Below, piece by piece: positions 19,375 to 28,083 of a DNA stretch of 64,000 bases. Location: the NCBI GenBank assembly GCA_012840015.1, contig DUMF01000010.1:1-64000 (forward strand). Reading direction: 5' to 3'. Both the position numbers and the translations under genes were made by a program. The notes under the pieces are model-generated. The model saw nothing but the letters and a program-made list of their open reading frames with translations, was not told the origin of the DNA and did no database searches. Positions within the stretch are counted from its first letter, which is position 1, and each line of letters begins with the position of its first letter. Origin of the DNA: Bacillota bacterium. GTDB taxonomy: Bacteria; Bacillota; Sulfobacillia; DUMF01.

Positions 19375-19973
19375 CGCGGCTCCCCGTAGTCCCTGCCAGC
19401 GCGAATCCGGTCGTGGAGCAATCCTGCCACAATCAGCCCGCCTCCCCCTAGCAACGCCATGGCCAAATCGTAGACCCCCTCACCCAGCCGCGCGGCAAAC
19501 AGGTTAGCAAGCCCGAGCCACAAACCGGTACACATCTGCAGGTTATCAAAGTACAGTGCCCCCATCATAAGATAGAGAATGCTGACGGTGTAGACAGCCC
19601 AGATGCCTACTAGCCAGTTAAAGGAACCTGTTAGGCCAACGGTTAGGAGCAGGAGCAAAATACTGATCATCCAGACCAACCAGATACGCCGTCCCGCCGG
19701 AGACGAAACGCCCCGTAGACTGGCGTAGTGGCGATAAGTGTAGCCCATTGCAACCAGGGTGGCAACCATCCAGATTGATCCAATAGTCACACCCGTCCAC
19801 GTCCCGACCCGGTCTCTATGGGACACTACCAGGTGGGTGAGGGCGAAAGCGATGCCCACCGCAAAACCCCAGCACCTGTAGACAGGACCGTCGGGAGAAA
19901 AAAACTCCCGCCGCGCCTTGACCAAGGTTTCCTGGATTAGTGCTAGGCTTTGGTGGACGTCTTCAGGCTTCAT
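19371..19973 (-). CDS. Multi-pass membrane protein paired with the regulator
   Basis: About 200 residues. The start is ATG 19973 (or TTG 19976) after AAAGGAGG. After a soluble N-terminus (EDVHQSLALIQETLVKARREF) there are five or six membrane segments (VGIAFALTHLVV, GSIWMVATLVAMGY, IWLVWMISILLLLLTVGL, LVGIWAVYTVSILYLMM, near the end LLGGGGLIVAGLL). No transporter motif is recognised. The ATGA overlap with the winged-helix gene, and the repeats in the promoter, suggest that the regulator controls this gene. Confidence 0.75.
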   Translation of the reverse strand: MKPEDVHQSLALIQETLVKARREFFSPDGPVYRCWGFAVGIAFALTHLVVSHRDRVGTWTGVTIGSIWMVATLVAMGYTYRHYASLRGVSSPAGRRIWLVWMISILLLLLTVGLTGSFNWLVGIWAVYTVSILYLMMGALYFDNLQMCTGLWLGLANLFAARLGEGVYDLAMALLGGGGLIVAGLLHDRIRAGRDYGEPR

Positions 19974-20007
19974 CAAGTGTATTCCTCCTTTAGATTAGTT
20001 TGCACTG

Positions 20008-20040
20008 CAAAGTATATCATATTTCAAAGTATTTTGTTAA
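20008..20040 (-). promoter_or_regulatory. Promoter with two ATACTTTG direct repeats
   Basis: On the minus strand TTAACA (20035-20040) and TATACT (20011-20016) are spaced by 18 bases, upstream of the SD at 19984-19990. Two exact copies of CAAAGTAT in plus orientation (20008-20015 and 20025-20032; ATACTTTG on the transcribed sense), 17 bases apart, overlap the -10 element and the spacer. This is a good position for repression by the winged-helix protein of the same operon. Confidence 0.55.
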
Positions 20041-20210
20041 GTGGACAGTATCAGCCTCTCCCCACCAAATCTTCGATGGCTCTACTATGGTGCATCACTA
20101 GCGGTGCCAACTTTCATCAACAGTGGATGCAAGCGTGCAGCCTCACAGTTACGGAATACGCCATGGTACTATAATGACGGAATTTCACCAAGCGGTAGCC
20201 TTCCCAGGGC

Positions 20211-21300
20211 TTAGGCACTGAGGAGTGAGTCAATCGAAGGCCCATATGCGGATCTTGAAGAACTTTTCTCAGGAATCACCTGGTAGATGCTCCCGTCCCG
20301 GCCAACATTAAGAAGCCTCGAGGTCCACACGGAGTAGTGGCAATCGCCATCAGAAAAAAACAGGGAGCCGAGTAGCTTCCCCTCTTCCGAAAACTTCACC
20401 ACTCCCAGCCTGACGCTTCTTCCCGGCAGTGCCTCTTCAACCCGCACACACACGTTCTCAAGACCGTCCTCCCCAACAAGGCCCGCACCGGCAATGGTTC
20501 TCTCACTCGTGTATCGCCCTACCCAAACGATAGCGCCGTCTTCAAGCCGGGAGACTTCTAGAATCCTCTCGCTTTTTCTCTCAACACGGTAGCAGTACTT
20601 CATGAACTCCCCGGCCCTGAAGGAGTAAAAGCGTTCTCTTTTTCGGTAGCCACAAAACCACTTGCCCTTCTCGAGTCATGACAAGTTTATCCAGCCCAAA
20701 ACCACAGGCGGGCTCTCCACCACCTCTCCCGGGATCGGATAGACTGCCTGCACGTTGCTAGCATCGTCAAACGCAACTGCGCGCATAGTCCAGTCGGGAG
20801 CAATTGCCAATATTAAACAATTCCGTTTTCGTCGACCGCAAGATCGGCAAGGTCGGTGCCCGAGCCGATTACCTCGCTGGGGAGCTCCACCACCTTCATG
20901 AAGGGCGGCATCGGTTCTCCGCAGAACCTTGACGTTGCAGTTGACCACATCAAGGACATACAGGTTCCCCTCCGCGCCTCCAGCGGAAACCCGCCGTGTG
21001 CAATGCCGCCGGAAATCCGATCTATCGCGAAACTGTCCGGGTCAGACCCATAAAGATAATCCTTACATACCACAAGGCGGTTCCCGCTCCCAAGGCCTTT
21101 CTCATCGAGCAACGAAGAAGCGGAATCGGTGGAACCCTTTTCATCACGTTTTAAGATCCAGGCCATGAACCAAGGCCCGCGTTGGCTGTTTGCCGTCACC
21201 CATGCCGCCCGCTCCGGGAACTCCCAAGACGCCCCCGGAGCCACGATTCTACCTCGCCAAAACTCCCTTCATGCCCGCCAGCGAAAAATAGTTCAGCCAG
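20211..21300 (-). pseudogene. NHL/beta-propeller-type protein, multiply frameshifted
   Basis: Three minus-strand pieces in different frames read as one protein. About 21240-20813: MAWILKRDEKGSTDSASSLLDEKGLGSGNRL, with DLADLAVDENGIV. An overlapping frame has NLYVLDVVNCNVKVLRR, an NHL-repeat-like strand set. 20603-20211: VERKSERILEVSRLEDGAIVWVGRYTSE and LLNVGRDGSIYQVIPEKSS. Repeated 'DGSIYxV' and 'GNLYVLD' turns are typical of beta-propellers. At least three frame breaks occur. The original protein was probably extracytoplasmic, but no signal peptide is visible. Confidence 0.5.
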
Positions 21301-21369
21301 CCACAAAGCTACGAGTTGATCCGCGCGATTCGTTCGTCCATGCTGACCCCACACGTGCGTGAAAACCCT

Positions 21370-22619
21370 TGTAAAAACTAAAGCCCGGGAACTCCCGATT
21401 CCATGCCCGGTCCACGGCGCTCTTTTGCTGGTTCACCTTCAGCCTCAGTCGCCTCTCGAGAACCCGGCTCGCCGGCTCCGTACGTGAATGTTAACATCGC
21501 CCGCATAGCGTACGAACCGGTGGCCGCGCTTCTCCAGCTCCAGTCGAGGTCGTCCAACAGGATGTTGGCAAGCAGCAGGCTCAGGGGGCCGCCCTGCGGC
21601 GTCCCTTCCCCCCGCTCCACTACCACCCCGTTGACCATCACCCCCGCCTGGACCCGCTCGTCCTGAACACTGCGGGCCACCCGGGCCATGAGAATTCGTG
21701 GTTGACCCGGTCGAAAAACTTCTCCAGGTCCACCACCCAGTCAAAGCCCGCCTCCGTGTACAGGCGCGCCATCCGAACCGCCTCCCCGGCACTCCGGTTG
21801 CGTCGATACCCATAGCTCCCCCCGAGAATGTCGGGTCAAAGATCGACGTCAGCACCTGCAACACTGCCTGCTGGATCAGGCGGCCTAAAACGCTCGGTAT
21901 CCCCAACTGCCGCACGCCTCCCCCGGGTTTCGGGATTCCGACCCGGCGTACCGGCGCGGGCTTATAGCTCCCCTCAAGCAGTCGCCTGCCGATTTCAGGC
22001 CAAACACCCCGCAGCTGTCCGCGGAGTCCTTCCACCCTCATTCCGTCCACGGCCCGCAGCGCCTTTGTTCTGCTCCACCCGCTTAAGCGCGAAAATCATG
22101 TTCTCGCGGACCACCACCTGTTCCATTAGGTCGCTACATGTTACCTCGCGGGATGATCCTCCGGTCCCCTCCCAGGGTTTCCCGCTCTCCTCGCCCGCCA
22201 CTCGAACGCACCGGCTCACCCATTCCTTCGTGTTCGGCCCTTCACGTCAGGTCATAGCCCCGCCGGTACTACGGCCTCCGCTGACGTCTGCCGGCTCAAT
22301 CGGGCCTTGCAGCCCGGCTTACCAGCCTTGCTGGCCTTCCCGGCAGACCTCCCCGGGTGAGAACGAGCACTTTCCCCGTACACCCGCCACGCCTACACCG
22401 CCGCCCTTCGGCCAATCTCGGGCTTCGCCTTGTATTGCAGGCTCACCCAGGCGACGTTGCCTCCCTCGTGGTTCGTGTTCCTCGGGTCGCGGCTTTGCCT
22501 CCGGCTCCCTTCGGATTCCGCGTTCGCCGCACACACCCTTGCACTCGGGCTAACGGTTCTACGTGGCCACTGCCCGTAAGGGACTTCCACCCTCTAGCAC
22601 TCGCCCATGCCGGGCGCAC
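21370..22619 (-). mobile_element. Group II intron remnant
   Basis: The 5' end on the minus strand is GTGCG at 22619, matching the GUGYG intron start. About 490 bases of structured leader follow, with typical intron segments (GGTGGAAGTCCC, GTGTGCGGCGAACGCGGAATCCGAAGGGAGCC, CGACCCGAGGAACACGAACC in pieces), before the reverse transcriptase frame at about 22126. The RT is cut off near 21378 and no domain V/VI 3' end is seen, so the intron is truncated and not mobile on its own. Confidence 0.75.
21378..22126 (-). pseudogene. ltrA: Group II intron reverse transcriptase/maturase, broken
   Basis: Begins near ATG 22126 (MEQVVVRENMIFALKRVEQNKGAAG), then shifts frame into DGMRVEGLRGQLRGVWPEIGRRLLEGSYKPAPVRRVGIPKPGGGVRQLGIPSVLGRLIQQAVLQVL, the RT fingers (RT0-RT2). 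Later pieces: FDWVVDLEKFFDRVNHEF in another frame, GTPQGGPLSLLLANILLDDLD (RT4), and RYAGDVNIHV where the catalytic YADD should be (D changed to G). Maturase and endonuclease domains are missing. Non-functional. Confidence 0.8.
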
Positions 22620-22660
22620 AATAATACGCCACCTCCGGGAGGAAGGAGGCGAGGAAATAC

Positions 22661-22717
22661 AAAAAACCCTCGACCGGTGCGTGAGCCACATCATTCTTTA
22701 CGACTACCGGTGCGAGG
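22661..22717 (-). terminator. Rho-independent terminator upstream of the intron
   Basis: On the minus strand CCTCGCACCGGT and ACCGGTCGAGG form an 11-bp stem (one bulged base) with a loop of about 27 bases, followed by GTTTTTTG. It lies 42 bases before the intron 5' boundary and just downstream of the partial tRNA copy at 22740. Class C group II introns are known to insert next to such hairpins. Confidence 0.6.
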
Positions 22718-22739
22718 TTGTCCTGATTTTCGGATATGG

Positions 22740-22799
22740 TGGTGTCGGGAGCGGGACTTGAACCCGCACGGTGTTCACCATACGCCCCTCAAACGTACG
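22740..22799 (-). repeat. Attachment-site copy: 60 bp of the tRNA-Leu(GAG) 3' part
   Basis: 60 bases identical to 29192-29251, running from the CCA end through the T arm and variable arm into the anticodon arm of tRNA-Leu(GAG). The D arm and 5' acceptor strand are missing, so this is not a tRNA gene. A direct repeat of a tRNA 3' end with an integrase gene beside the intact tRNA is the signature of a site-specifically integrated element; the two copies bound about 6.45 kb. Confidence 0.85.
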
Positions 22800-22943
22800 G
22801 GCAAACCGCACTTACCAACATCGCCCGCTTGTGGGCAGTTTTGCTTTGCCGCTGCCCTGCCAAGACCACACGCCTCTCACTTTTAACTTTTCATCTGCGG
22901 CGAATCGTGTGGTATACTCCGACGCCACTGGACAGAATCCTGC

Positions 22944-23171
22944 TCAAGCGAGAAGGTTTTTGAACTCGTCAACGGTTAGTCCAGCCTGTCTTAAGATAGA
23001 CCTCAAAACCTCCTGCTTTATGTCCCTGTTACCGTGATAAGGAACAACAGTCCTTCTGCCGTCTGGGTGGCGGAGAATGTAATGGCTGCCGGTCACATGG
23101 TCAACCTCAAAGCCAAGTTTCTGCAGGGCGGCAATGACTTCCCTCGCCTTAAGAACAGGTAGCTTCACCAT
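22944..23171 (-). CDS. hicA: HicA-type mRNA interferase toxin
   Basis: 75 residues with the HicA double-stranded-RNA-binding-like fold: VKLPVLKAREVIAALQKLGFEVDHVTGSHYILRHPDGRRTVVPYHGNRDIKQEVLRSILRQAGLTVDEF. The histidine in GSHYILRH is the expected active-site residue. It starts two bases after the end of hicB, so the pair is one operon with antitoxin first. HicA cleaves mRNA and is neutralised by HicB. The pair lies just inside the left attachment site and could stabilise the island. Confidence 0.93.
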   Translation of the reverse strand: MVKLPVLKAREVIAALQKLGFEVDHVTGSHYILRHPDGRRTVVPYHGNRDIKQEVLRSILRQAGLTVDEFKNLLA

Positions 23172-23173
23172 AT

Positions 23174-23401
23174 TTAGGCTACGTCCACTGTAATAGTCTC
23201 TACTTCCGCTTTCTCAAAGCCAAAGGGTAGCGGCTCTCCATGTTTTTTCAGACTCTCGATGTACCCTCTTATGGCGTCCTCAGCCATTGCCAAAGCTTCT
23301 TCCTTAGTCTCCCCCTGCGTGACGCAACCCGGTAGTGCCGGTACAGAAGCAATATAGCCTCCTTCTTCGGCGGGTTCGATGTAGACAATAAAGCGGGCCA
23401 C
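23174..23401 (-). CDS. hicB: HicB-type antitoxin
   Basis: About 75 residues from GTG 23401 (AGGAGGGG five bases upstream; the longer frame to 23419 is not supported). The sequence FIVYIEPAEEGGYIASVPALPGCVTQGETKEEALAMAEDAIRGYIESLKKHGEPLP is the RNase H-like HicB fold. It lacks the C-terminal DNA-binding helix of longer HicB proteins, so autoregulation may be weaker. It pairs with hicA, two bases downstream. Confidence 0.93.
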   Translation of the reverse strand: MARFIVYIEPAEEGGYIASVPALPGCVTQGETKEEALAMAEDAIRGYIESLKKHGEPLPFGFEKAEVETITVDVA

Positions 23402-23460
23402 GTGCTCCCCTCCTAACACGTATTCCAGTCGCTACATAGTATGCCTTGGTTAAGTAAGTC

Positions 23461-24591
23461 TTAGCTTTCCTGTGGGCAAAATCCTGCACAGGTTTTAGGT
23501 TTTCGGAGTGACTTCTCCTCACGGAGCTGGTTACTCTGGTCTGTAAAACAGTCGCTGGCGTGCGGTCCCCGTATTCTCTTCATGACGTCGAAATAGGCCT
23601 TCTTCGCACCATTCCAGGTGCGAAGGGGCTTATCTGGATGCCGCTGATTGAATTCGTTCCGAATCGTCTCCCAGAAAACCGATGCACCCTCCTGACCTTT
23701 CGACGGCGGACCTCCGCAGTCGTTGACCAGCCTCCATATGGTGGCGTGGCAATCATTGAACGCTTTCTTTTTGATCTTTCCAAAGAACTCATTCAGTTGG
23801 CCTCTAAGGCTCGTCCATTCAGCTTGAGACAAATTCGCTCTGAACGTGACGGTTAGCTGCTTGGCTGTCAAGCCTGGAACTGTAACCCCTTCGTATTCAA
23901 GCTCATTACAGCAACAGAGAGACGTACGGGTGGTAACTGGCGGTACCAACGGTTTTCTGCCTGTTAGAATCCAGCCCACAACCCCAGCTTGAGAGAAACC
24001 TGTCCCCTCGCTGACCCTGCGGCTCCAATACTCGAGTAAGCTGAGAGGGGTTTTTGCCCAAATTGGGACACGATGGACCCAACCATCTTCTCCGGGATAC
24101 GGCAATGAGCGGGTCTCGAGCCATACACCAAGGTCGTACTTCAGGCTGAGTTCCCTGACTAACTCATACGCTTTACGTCGCTCCTCCCCGTACTCCGCTA
24201 GCTTTCGCTGGCGTTCTTGTTCGGCCGTCCTCTCTATCCACTCTCCTGCCTCGCGGATTGAAGAGAACGGCGGTTCTTCAGTGGAGAACAGTTTCTTGCG
24301 TAGTACCTTACATAATGGCAATAGGTCCGCCAGCAGCATCTCGCTATTGATGATTGCTGAAAAGGCCAGTGACTTGTGCAGGGGGCTACCATCCGCGGCA
24401 TCTTCATCATCATTTATGTACCGTTCCTGGTACTTCCTCGCTTGTTCTATCACTGCTGAAACATCAGAGCGATAAACCTGCCCGCCCTTCAACGAGCAAA
24501 TATCTTCGCATGCCCACTTGAGATACTCCGACCCTCTCAAATCAGGAGGTGCTTTTTCTTCCGAAAGCCTCATCAGTTCTTGTTTAGTCAT
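23461..24591 (-). CDS. 376-residue protein of unknown function in the island
   Basis: No family recognised. The protein is soluble, Glu/Lys/Arg rich in the first 150 residues with a helical ERTAEQERQRKLAEYGEERRKAYELVREL segment, and has a CCC stretch near residue 225 (TSLCCCNELEYEG). The last third (RTWNGAKKAYFDVMKRIRG) looks like a DNA-binding helix pair but is not diagnostic. It is divergent from the XRE gene at 24686 and next to hicAB. Position suggests an accessory or control gene of the integrated element. Confidence 0.7.
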   Translation of the reverse strand: MTKQELMRLSEEKAPPDLRGSEYLKWACEDICSLKGGQVYRSDVSAVIEQARKYQERYINDDEDAADGSPLHKSLAFSAIINSEMLLADLLPLCKVLRKKLFSTEEPPFSSIREAGEWIERTAEQERQRKLAEYGEERRKAYELVRELSLKYDLGVWLETRSLPYPGEDGWVHRVPIWAKTPLSLLEYWSRRVSEGTGFSQAGVVGWILTGRKPLVPPVTTRTSLCCCNELEYEGVTVPGLTAKQLTVTFRANLSQAEWTSLRGQLNEFFGKIKKKAFNDCHATIWRLVNDCGGPPSKGQEGASVFWETIRNEFNQRHPDKPLRTWNGAKKAYFDVMKRIRGPHASDCFTDQSNQLREEKSLRKPKTCAGFCPQES

Positions 24592-24685
24592 AAGTCAGCC
24601 CCCCGTGAACAGTCTGCACTTTTCTTTTGTTCACTATTCCATGATCATTGGCACGAGCACAATCACTAAAGCAGGAGGGGAAGAC

Positions 24686-24901
24686 ATGCTTACAAATCTT
24701 CGAGTGCTGCGGGTCCGGTCAGGCCTCAAGGCATCAGAGCTGGCCAGGAGGCTGGGACTCGCAGAAACCATGCTGATTCGGATCGAGCTGGCCCAGGCGT
24801 ATGTTCCGCCCAAGTGGCGTCGTCCTCTGGCGGAGGCCCTGGGAGTAGAACCGGAGGCGATTATGGACCCCGCGACGGGGTGGCCGAAGTTGGCCGCCTA
24901 A
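24686..24901 (+). CDS. XRE-type helix-turn-helix regulator
   Basis: 71 residues from ATG 24686 behind GGAGGGG. The whole protein is one Cro/CI-type domain: LRVLRVRSGLKASELARRLGLAETMLIRIELAQAYVPPKWRRPLAEALGVEPEAIM, with recognition helix around residues 27-36. It is transcribed divergently from the 376-residue gene, and the 94-base gap between the genes would hold its operators. It heads the plus-strand replication group (24935-27085) and is likely its regulator. Confidence 0.88.
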   Translation: MLTNLRVLRVRSGLKASELARRLGLAETMLIRIELAQAYVPPKWRRPLAEALGVEPEAIMDPATGWPKLAA

Positions 24902-24934
24902 ACGTAACCTAACCACAAAAAAGAAGAGGCCGGG

Positions 24935-25333
24935 TTGCCGCCCGGCTTGGAGGAGAGCCTAAATGGAGAGATCACCAAAAAGATTCCTGTCCATGCTTGT
25001 GTTGCCGGTCGTTGGGTCGTCGTCGGATCCCTCACCCCCGGCGACCCGCCGGTCTTCACCCAGAAGGTTGGCCCCAGCGATATTCTCCGCATCCGGGGCA
25101 GTGCGGGGATCGATCTCCGATATGATCCCCCTCTGCCTGAAAGCTGCCTGATCCGCCACATCGTCGGCAGCACGGCCTACGAGATCCGGCTCAGTGCACT
25201 CAAAAATCATCCGAAGACCTCCATTGCCCAAATCGGCCCGATGCACCCACGTAGAGCCTATCTGCCATACCGGTACTGGCGTTGCCTAGGCGAACCCGAA
25301 CAGCTCTCGTTCTTCGGGGGGTTTGCGTCATGA
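24935..25333 (+). CDS. Unknown protein upstream of the primase-like gene
   Basis: Frame of about 130 residues: IPVHACVAGRWVVVGSLTPGDPPVFTQKVG, DILRIRGSAGIDLRYDPP, YRYWRCLGEPEQLSFFGG. No family recognised. The best SD (GGAGGAG) precedes an ATG at 24963 that is in a different frame, so either a TTG (24935 or 24947) is used or one base is missing. Its stop overlaps the ATG of the next gene (ATGA at 25330), pointing to translational coupling with the replication gene. Confidence 0.5.
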   Translation: MPPGLEESLNGEITKKIPVHACVAGRWVVVGSLTPGDPPVFTQKVGPSDILRIRGSAGIDLRYDPPLPESCLIRHIVGSTAYEIRLSALKNHPKTSIAQIGPMHPRRAYLPYRYWRCLGEPEQLSFFGGFAS

Positions 25334-27085
25334 GTGCCGTTGCCCCGTGCGACCTCCCCCGCGGTCGTGTCACATACCGCGGTCCTTGGTGGACACCCAG
25401 GCGTTCCGCCGTCCGCACAAAACGGAAAGTGGATCAACCTCCATGATCAGTATGTCCTGAAGGTCATGGAAGGTCAAACCCTGAACGTTTCGCCTGTGGA
25501 TGCGAAGGGAAGATGTCACGCACTAGTTTGGGACATAGACGCCGGTGAAGAAGGGAACGTGCAAAAACTCCTCTCCGTGCTTCCCGAGGGTTGCCGTCCC
25601 CTCGTGTCGCTCAGCGGGAAAAAAGGCTGGCACGTCTGGTTACTTCCCGAACGGCCCATCTCGGTCAGTGATGCCCTCATCATCGGAAAGGGACGTTCGA
25701 GAAAGAAGCGGTGTCAAATGCGAATTCTTCCCAACCGGCAGAAACTCAAGACTGATAAAGTGGCCGGGGTCCCTACATCCCGAAACAAGAGTGCGGGAAG
25801 TGTTCGTGCCCCCGGATGTATTAAACGGCGAAGAAACATTTGACACGGCGTTAGTCTTCCAACTCTTGTCCGAAGGGAAGTACCGAACCCCCGTCAAGTC
25901 TCTTGTCGTATCTCGCTCGACGACTATTCGACGACTATTCGACGAATCGTCAACCGGTTGCCAGCAAAGCGAAAGTGATCCCATGCCTACAGAGCCCGAA
26001 GAGACGGTCCTGGGCAAGCCACTGCCTCCATCTGTCGCAGATGATACTCCGGTCATGCTCGTGGAAAGCCTTGGGGCTCTCACTCGGAGCGAAACAGTTG
26101 TCAACGCGTTGATGCAGCTGGCGGGAAGAGAGCTCGTGCGTTTGGGCAAGAGTTTCAGGTGCATACTCCACAAGGAAAGCAGCCCTTCTGCATCGTGGTA
26201 CAGGGAACCCAAAAACGGGACCATTGTTTATCGTGACTGGCATGCCTCAAAGTATGGTACTCCAGAGGTTCTGCTCCTCGGTGAGGTCTTTTGCGCCTTG
26301 TGCACCGGCGAGGTAAAGAAACTGAAACCACATGAAACTGGGAGGTGGCTGGCGAAACTGGCATTGAGACTCGGATACAGGACACCTCTGGCACTTGAAG
26401 TTGAAGCATTGATGGCGACAGCGACGACCAAAATTGACGCACTCTCCCTCAAAAAGCCTAAAACCCCCCGCCCGAACAATATATTTACCAGTTGTTTGTA
26501 CAACCCGAAGTGGAGATTGAGAAAGGAGATGACGGGGATCCCCAGGTCATTGAGAAAGTATGGCGGGTTTTCTGTGATGAAGCCCTTCTCTCCGCCATGT
26601 CAGGCTTCGGTGAAGTGAAACTAGCCGGCAGGTGGCTTTCAAAACGTGCACGGGTCCCCTTGGATATGGCTAACCGTGCGGTGAACCTCCTGTGTGCCTT
26701 AGGCATCCTCTCAAAAGTGCCGGGGACAGGAGGAATGCGTGGAGACAGGTTTATTTTCGGAGACGCTGATATCAGCGAGGTCGAGAGACGTTGGAAAGCC
26801 TTGGGTAAGCCGTCCCTCAGACGTTTTAACCGAACCCTGGTAATCGAAAGGCTTGGTGAGGACATAGCAAATAGCCTCTTCAGGAGAACTCCCGATGGCA
26901 AACTGATTCGGCCCAAGGCCGTTCGCGATCAACCGGCATCAGGCGATGTCACGCGGGAAGATACCGTCATACCCTCCGAGGACATACCAAGGCTTTCCGT
27001 CTTGGTCCCGGCGGCCACCGGAAAGGTCCTGAATAGTTTTGGTGAGACACTGGTAAGGGTCCGCCATGGGTTTGCTATGGGTTAA
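25330..27085 (+). pseudogene. Primase-polymerase (AEP-like) replication protein, frameshifted
   Basis: Read across three frame breaks (near 25440, 25690 and 26500) this is one protein of about 580 residues. AEP core: HALVWDIDAGEE (hDhD motif), LVSLSGKKGWHVWLLPE (sGxxGxHxW motif), EFFPTGRNSRLIKWPGSLHPET (third motif). A CHC2-like zinc region follows: FRCILHKESSPSASW, TIVYRDWHAS, FCALC. Then a winged-helix-like end: FGEVKLAGRWLSKRARVPLDMANRAVNLLCALGILSK. This order is known from plasmid and phage-satellite primase-polymerases. Whether the breaks are real or sequence errors decides if the island can still replicate. Confidence 0.65.
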
Positions 27086-27088
27086 GTG

Positions 27089-27127
27089 ACCGTTCCCGAA
27101 CGGTTTGCCAAACTGTTCGGGAACGGT
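27089..27127. repeat. 39-bp near-perfect inverted repeat made of two 16-bp palindromes
   Basis: The arms of 19 bases match in 18 positions around a centre at 27108. Each arm contains its own palindrome: ACCGTTCCCGAACGGT (27089-27104) and ACTGTTCGGGAACGGT (27112-27127), centres 23 bases (about two helical turns) apart. It starts 4 bases after the replication gene stop and has no T-run. It looks like a double operator or replication-protein site rather than a terminator. Confidence 0.6.
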
Positions 27128-27613
27128 TGTACGAACGCTTAAGCTAACCGTGTGCAACTCAGATGCACTCCTTCTGCACCCCTTATGATCTCAATAGACT
27201 ATGTGAAGTCATCGGACGCAAAGCGTACCCCCCCCTTTGCGGAAACTTGCGGCCGCGTACGCGTGACTGGCCGCACGGTCTCGGAAGGCTGAGCTCCAGA
27301 GTTTTTGTATCCCCCATATTCCCAGGAGTAACCACTCCTCTAAAATGCCCTGAGAAAGGCTTTTTCAAGAGCGGCTGAAAAAGGGGCTCTTACCCCATCA
27401 CGGAAACCGAATCTAGACCCCTCTGCGTGGGTTCTGGACGGCTTAGAGGTTGCGGTGAGGCTGAATTCCTGATCGTTTTTTACATTCATTTCTCCAATCT
27501 TTCCGCTATTTTGGGGAAGGCTTTCTCCAGACCTTTTGTTCGTCCTTATCGGGTAGGAGGCGGTGTCTCTCCAAGGACACCGCCTCCCCCGCTTACCAAT
27601 CCTCAAGCGAACC
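27128..27613. other. Non-coding part of the island
   Basis: No supportable gene in 486 bases. It contains a 12-bp perfect hairpin at 27556-27587 (GGAGGCGGTGTC / GACACCGCCTCC, 8-base loop) just downstream of the 27614-27916 gene, without a T-run. Together with the inverted repeat at 27089, this gap is a candidate site for the element's origin. Confidence 0.4.
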
Positions 27614-27916
27614 TCAAGCGTCTTCCGCCTTGACGTTGGGAAAGGCTTCTTCAAACGGGACCTTTTTCTCGGGAGGGTCTTCGAACAGCCTGATGGCCTC
27701 CTCCTGGCTGACTGGTTCGAGGTAGTCCCTCTCACCCTGCCAGCAGTGTTGATGTTGGACGAAGTAGTTTCCCCTGGGAGTCTTGAAAAGGAACGTGTTC
27801 CTGCCTTGTCGTTCCCAATTGTGGCCGTCCCAGTAAGCATCCGAAGCAAGGAGTGTAGCTGTCTCCGTCTTATAACGCTTCCCGCCGATTACCACATTCA
27901 TCATGATGGGGTTCAT
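27614..27916 (-). CDS. Small island protein, unknown
   Basis: 100 residues from ATG 27916 after GGGAGG. Sequence such as GGKRYKTETATLLASDAYWDGHNWERQGRNTFLFKTPRGNYFVQHQHCWQGERDYLEPVSQEEAIRLFED is a compact beta-rich fold with a closing helix, like small proteins common on phages and integrated elements, but no named family is certain. It lies between the non-coding part and the integrase, on the integrase strand. Confidence 0.7.
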   Translation of the reverse strand: MNPIMMNVVIGGKRYKTETATLLASDAYWDGHNWERQGRNTFLFKTPRGNYFVQHQHCWQGERDYLEPVSQEEAIRLFEDPPEKKVPFEEAFPNVKAEDA

Positions 27917-28083
27917 CTTCTATGCCTCCCTTCCCGGGCCCTGCCGGGTTTAGTCGGAACGGAACCATGCCGTAACTGCTCGTTGCCTAGGTGCTCTTTT
28001 CCTTCAATCCTTCCACCTCTCTTGAGAAACCCTGCTTCGATAACAGCCATAGTGCTTCCGTTTACACCTCCTTTTAGTAAGCG

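Noticed and set aside
22740-22824. A second tRNA-Leu gene
   Set aside because: Only the 3' 60 bases match. After 22799 the sequence diverges, and no D arm or 5' acceptor strand can be found; it is an attachment-site copy.
24963-25151. 62-codon ORF with a good SD at 24963
   Set aside because: The frame is Ser/Pro rich and ends early, while the overlapping frame reads as a sensible protein coupled to the next gene. The SD is more likely evidence of an indel.
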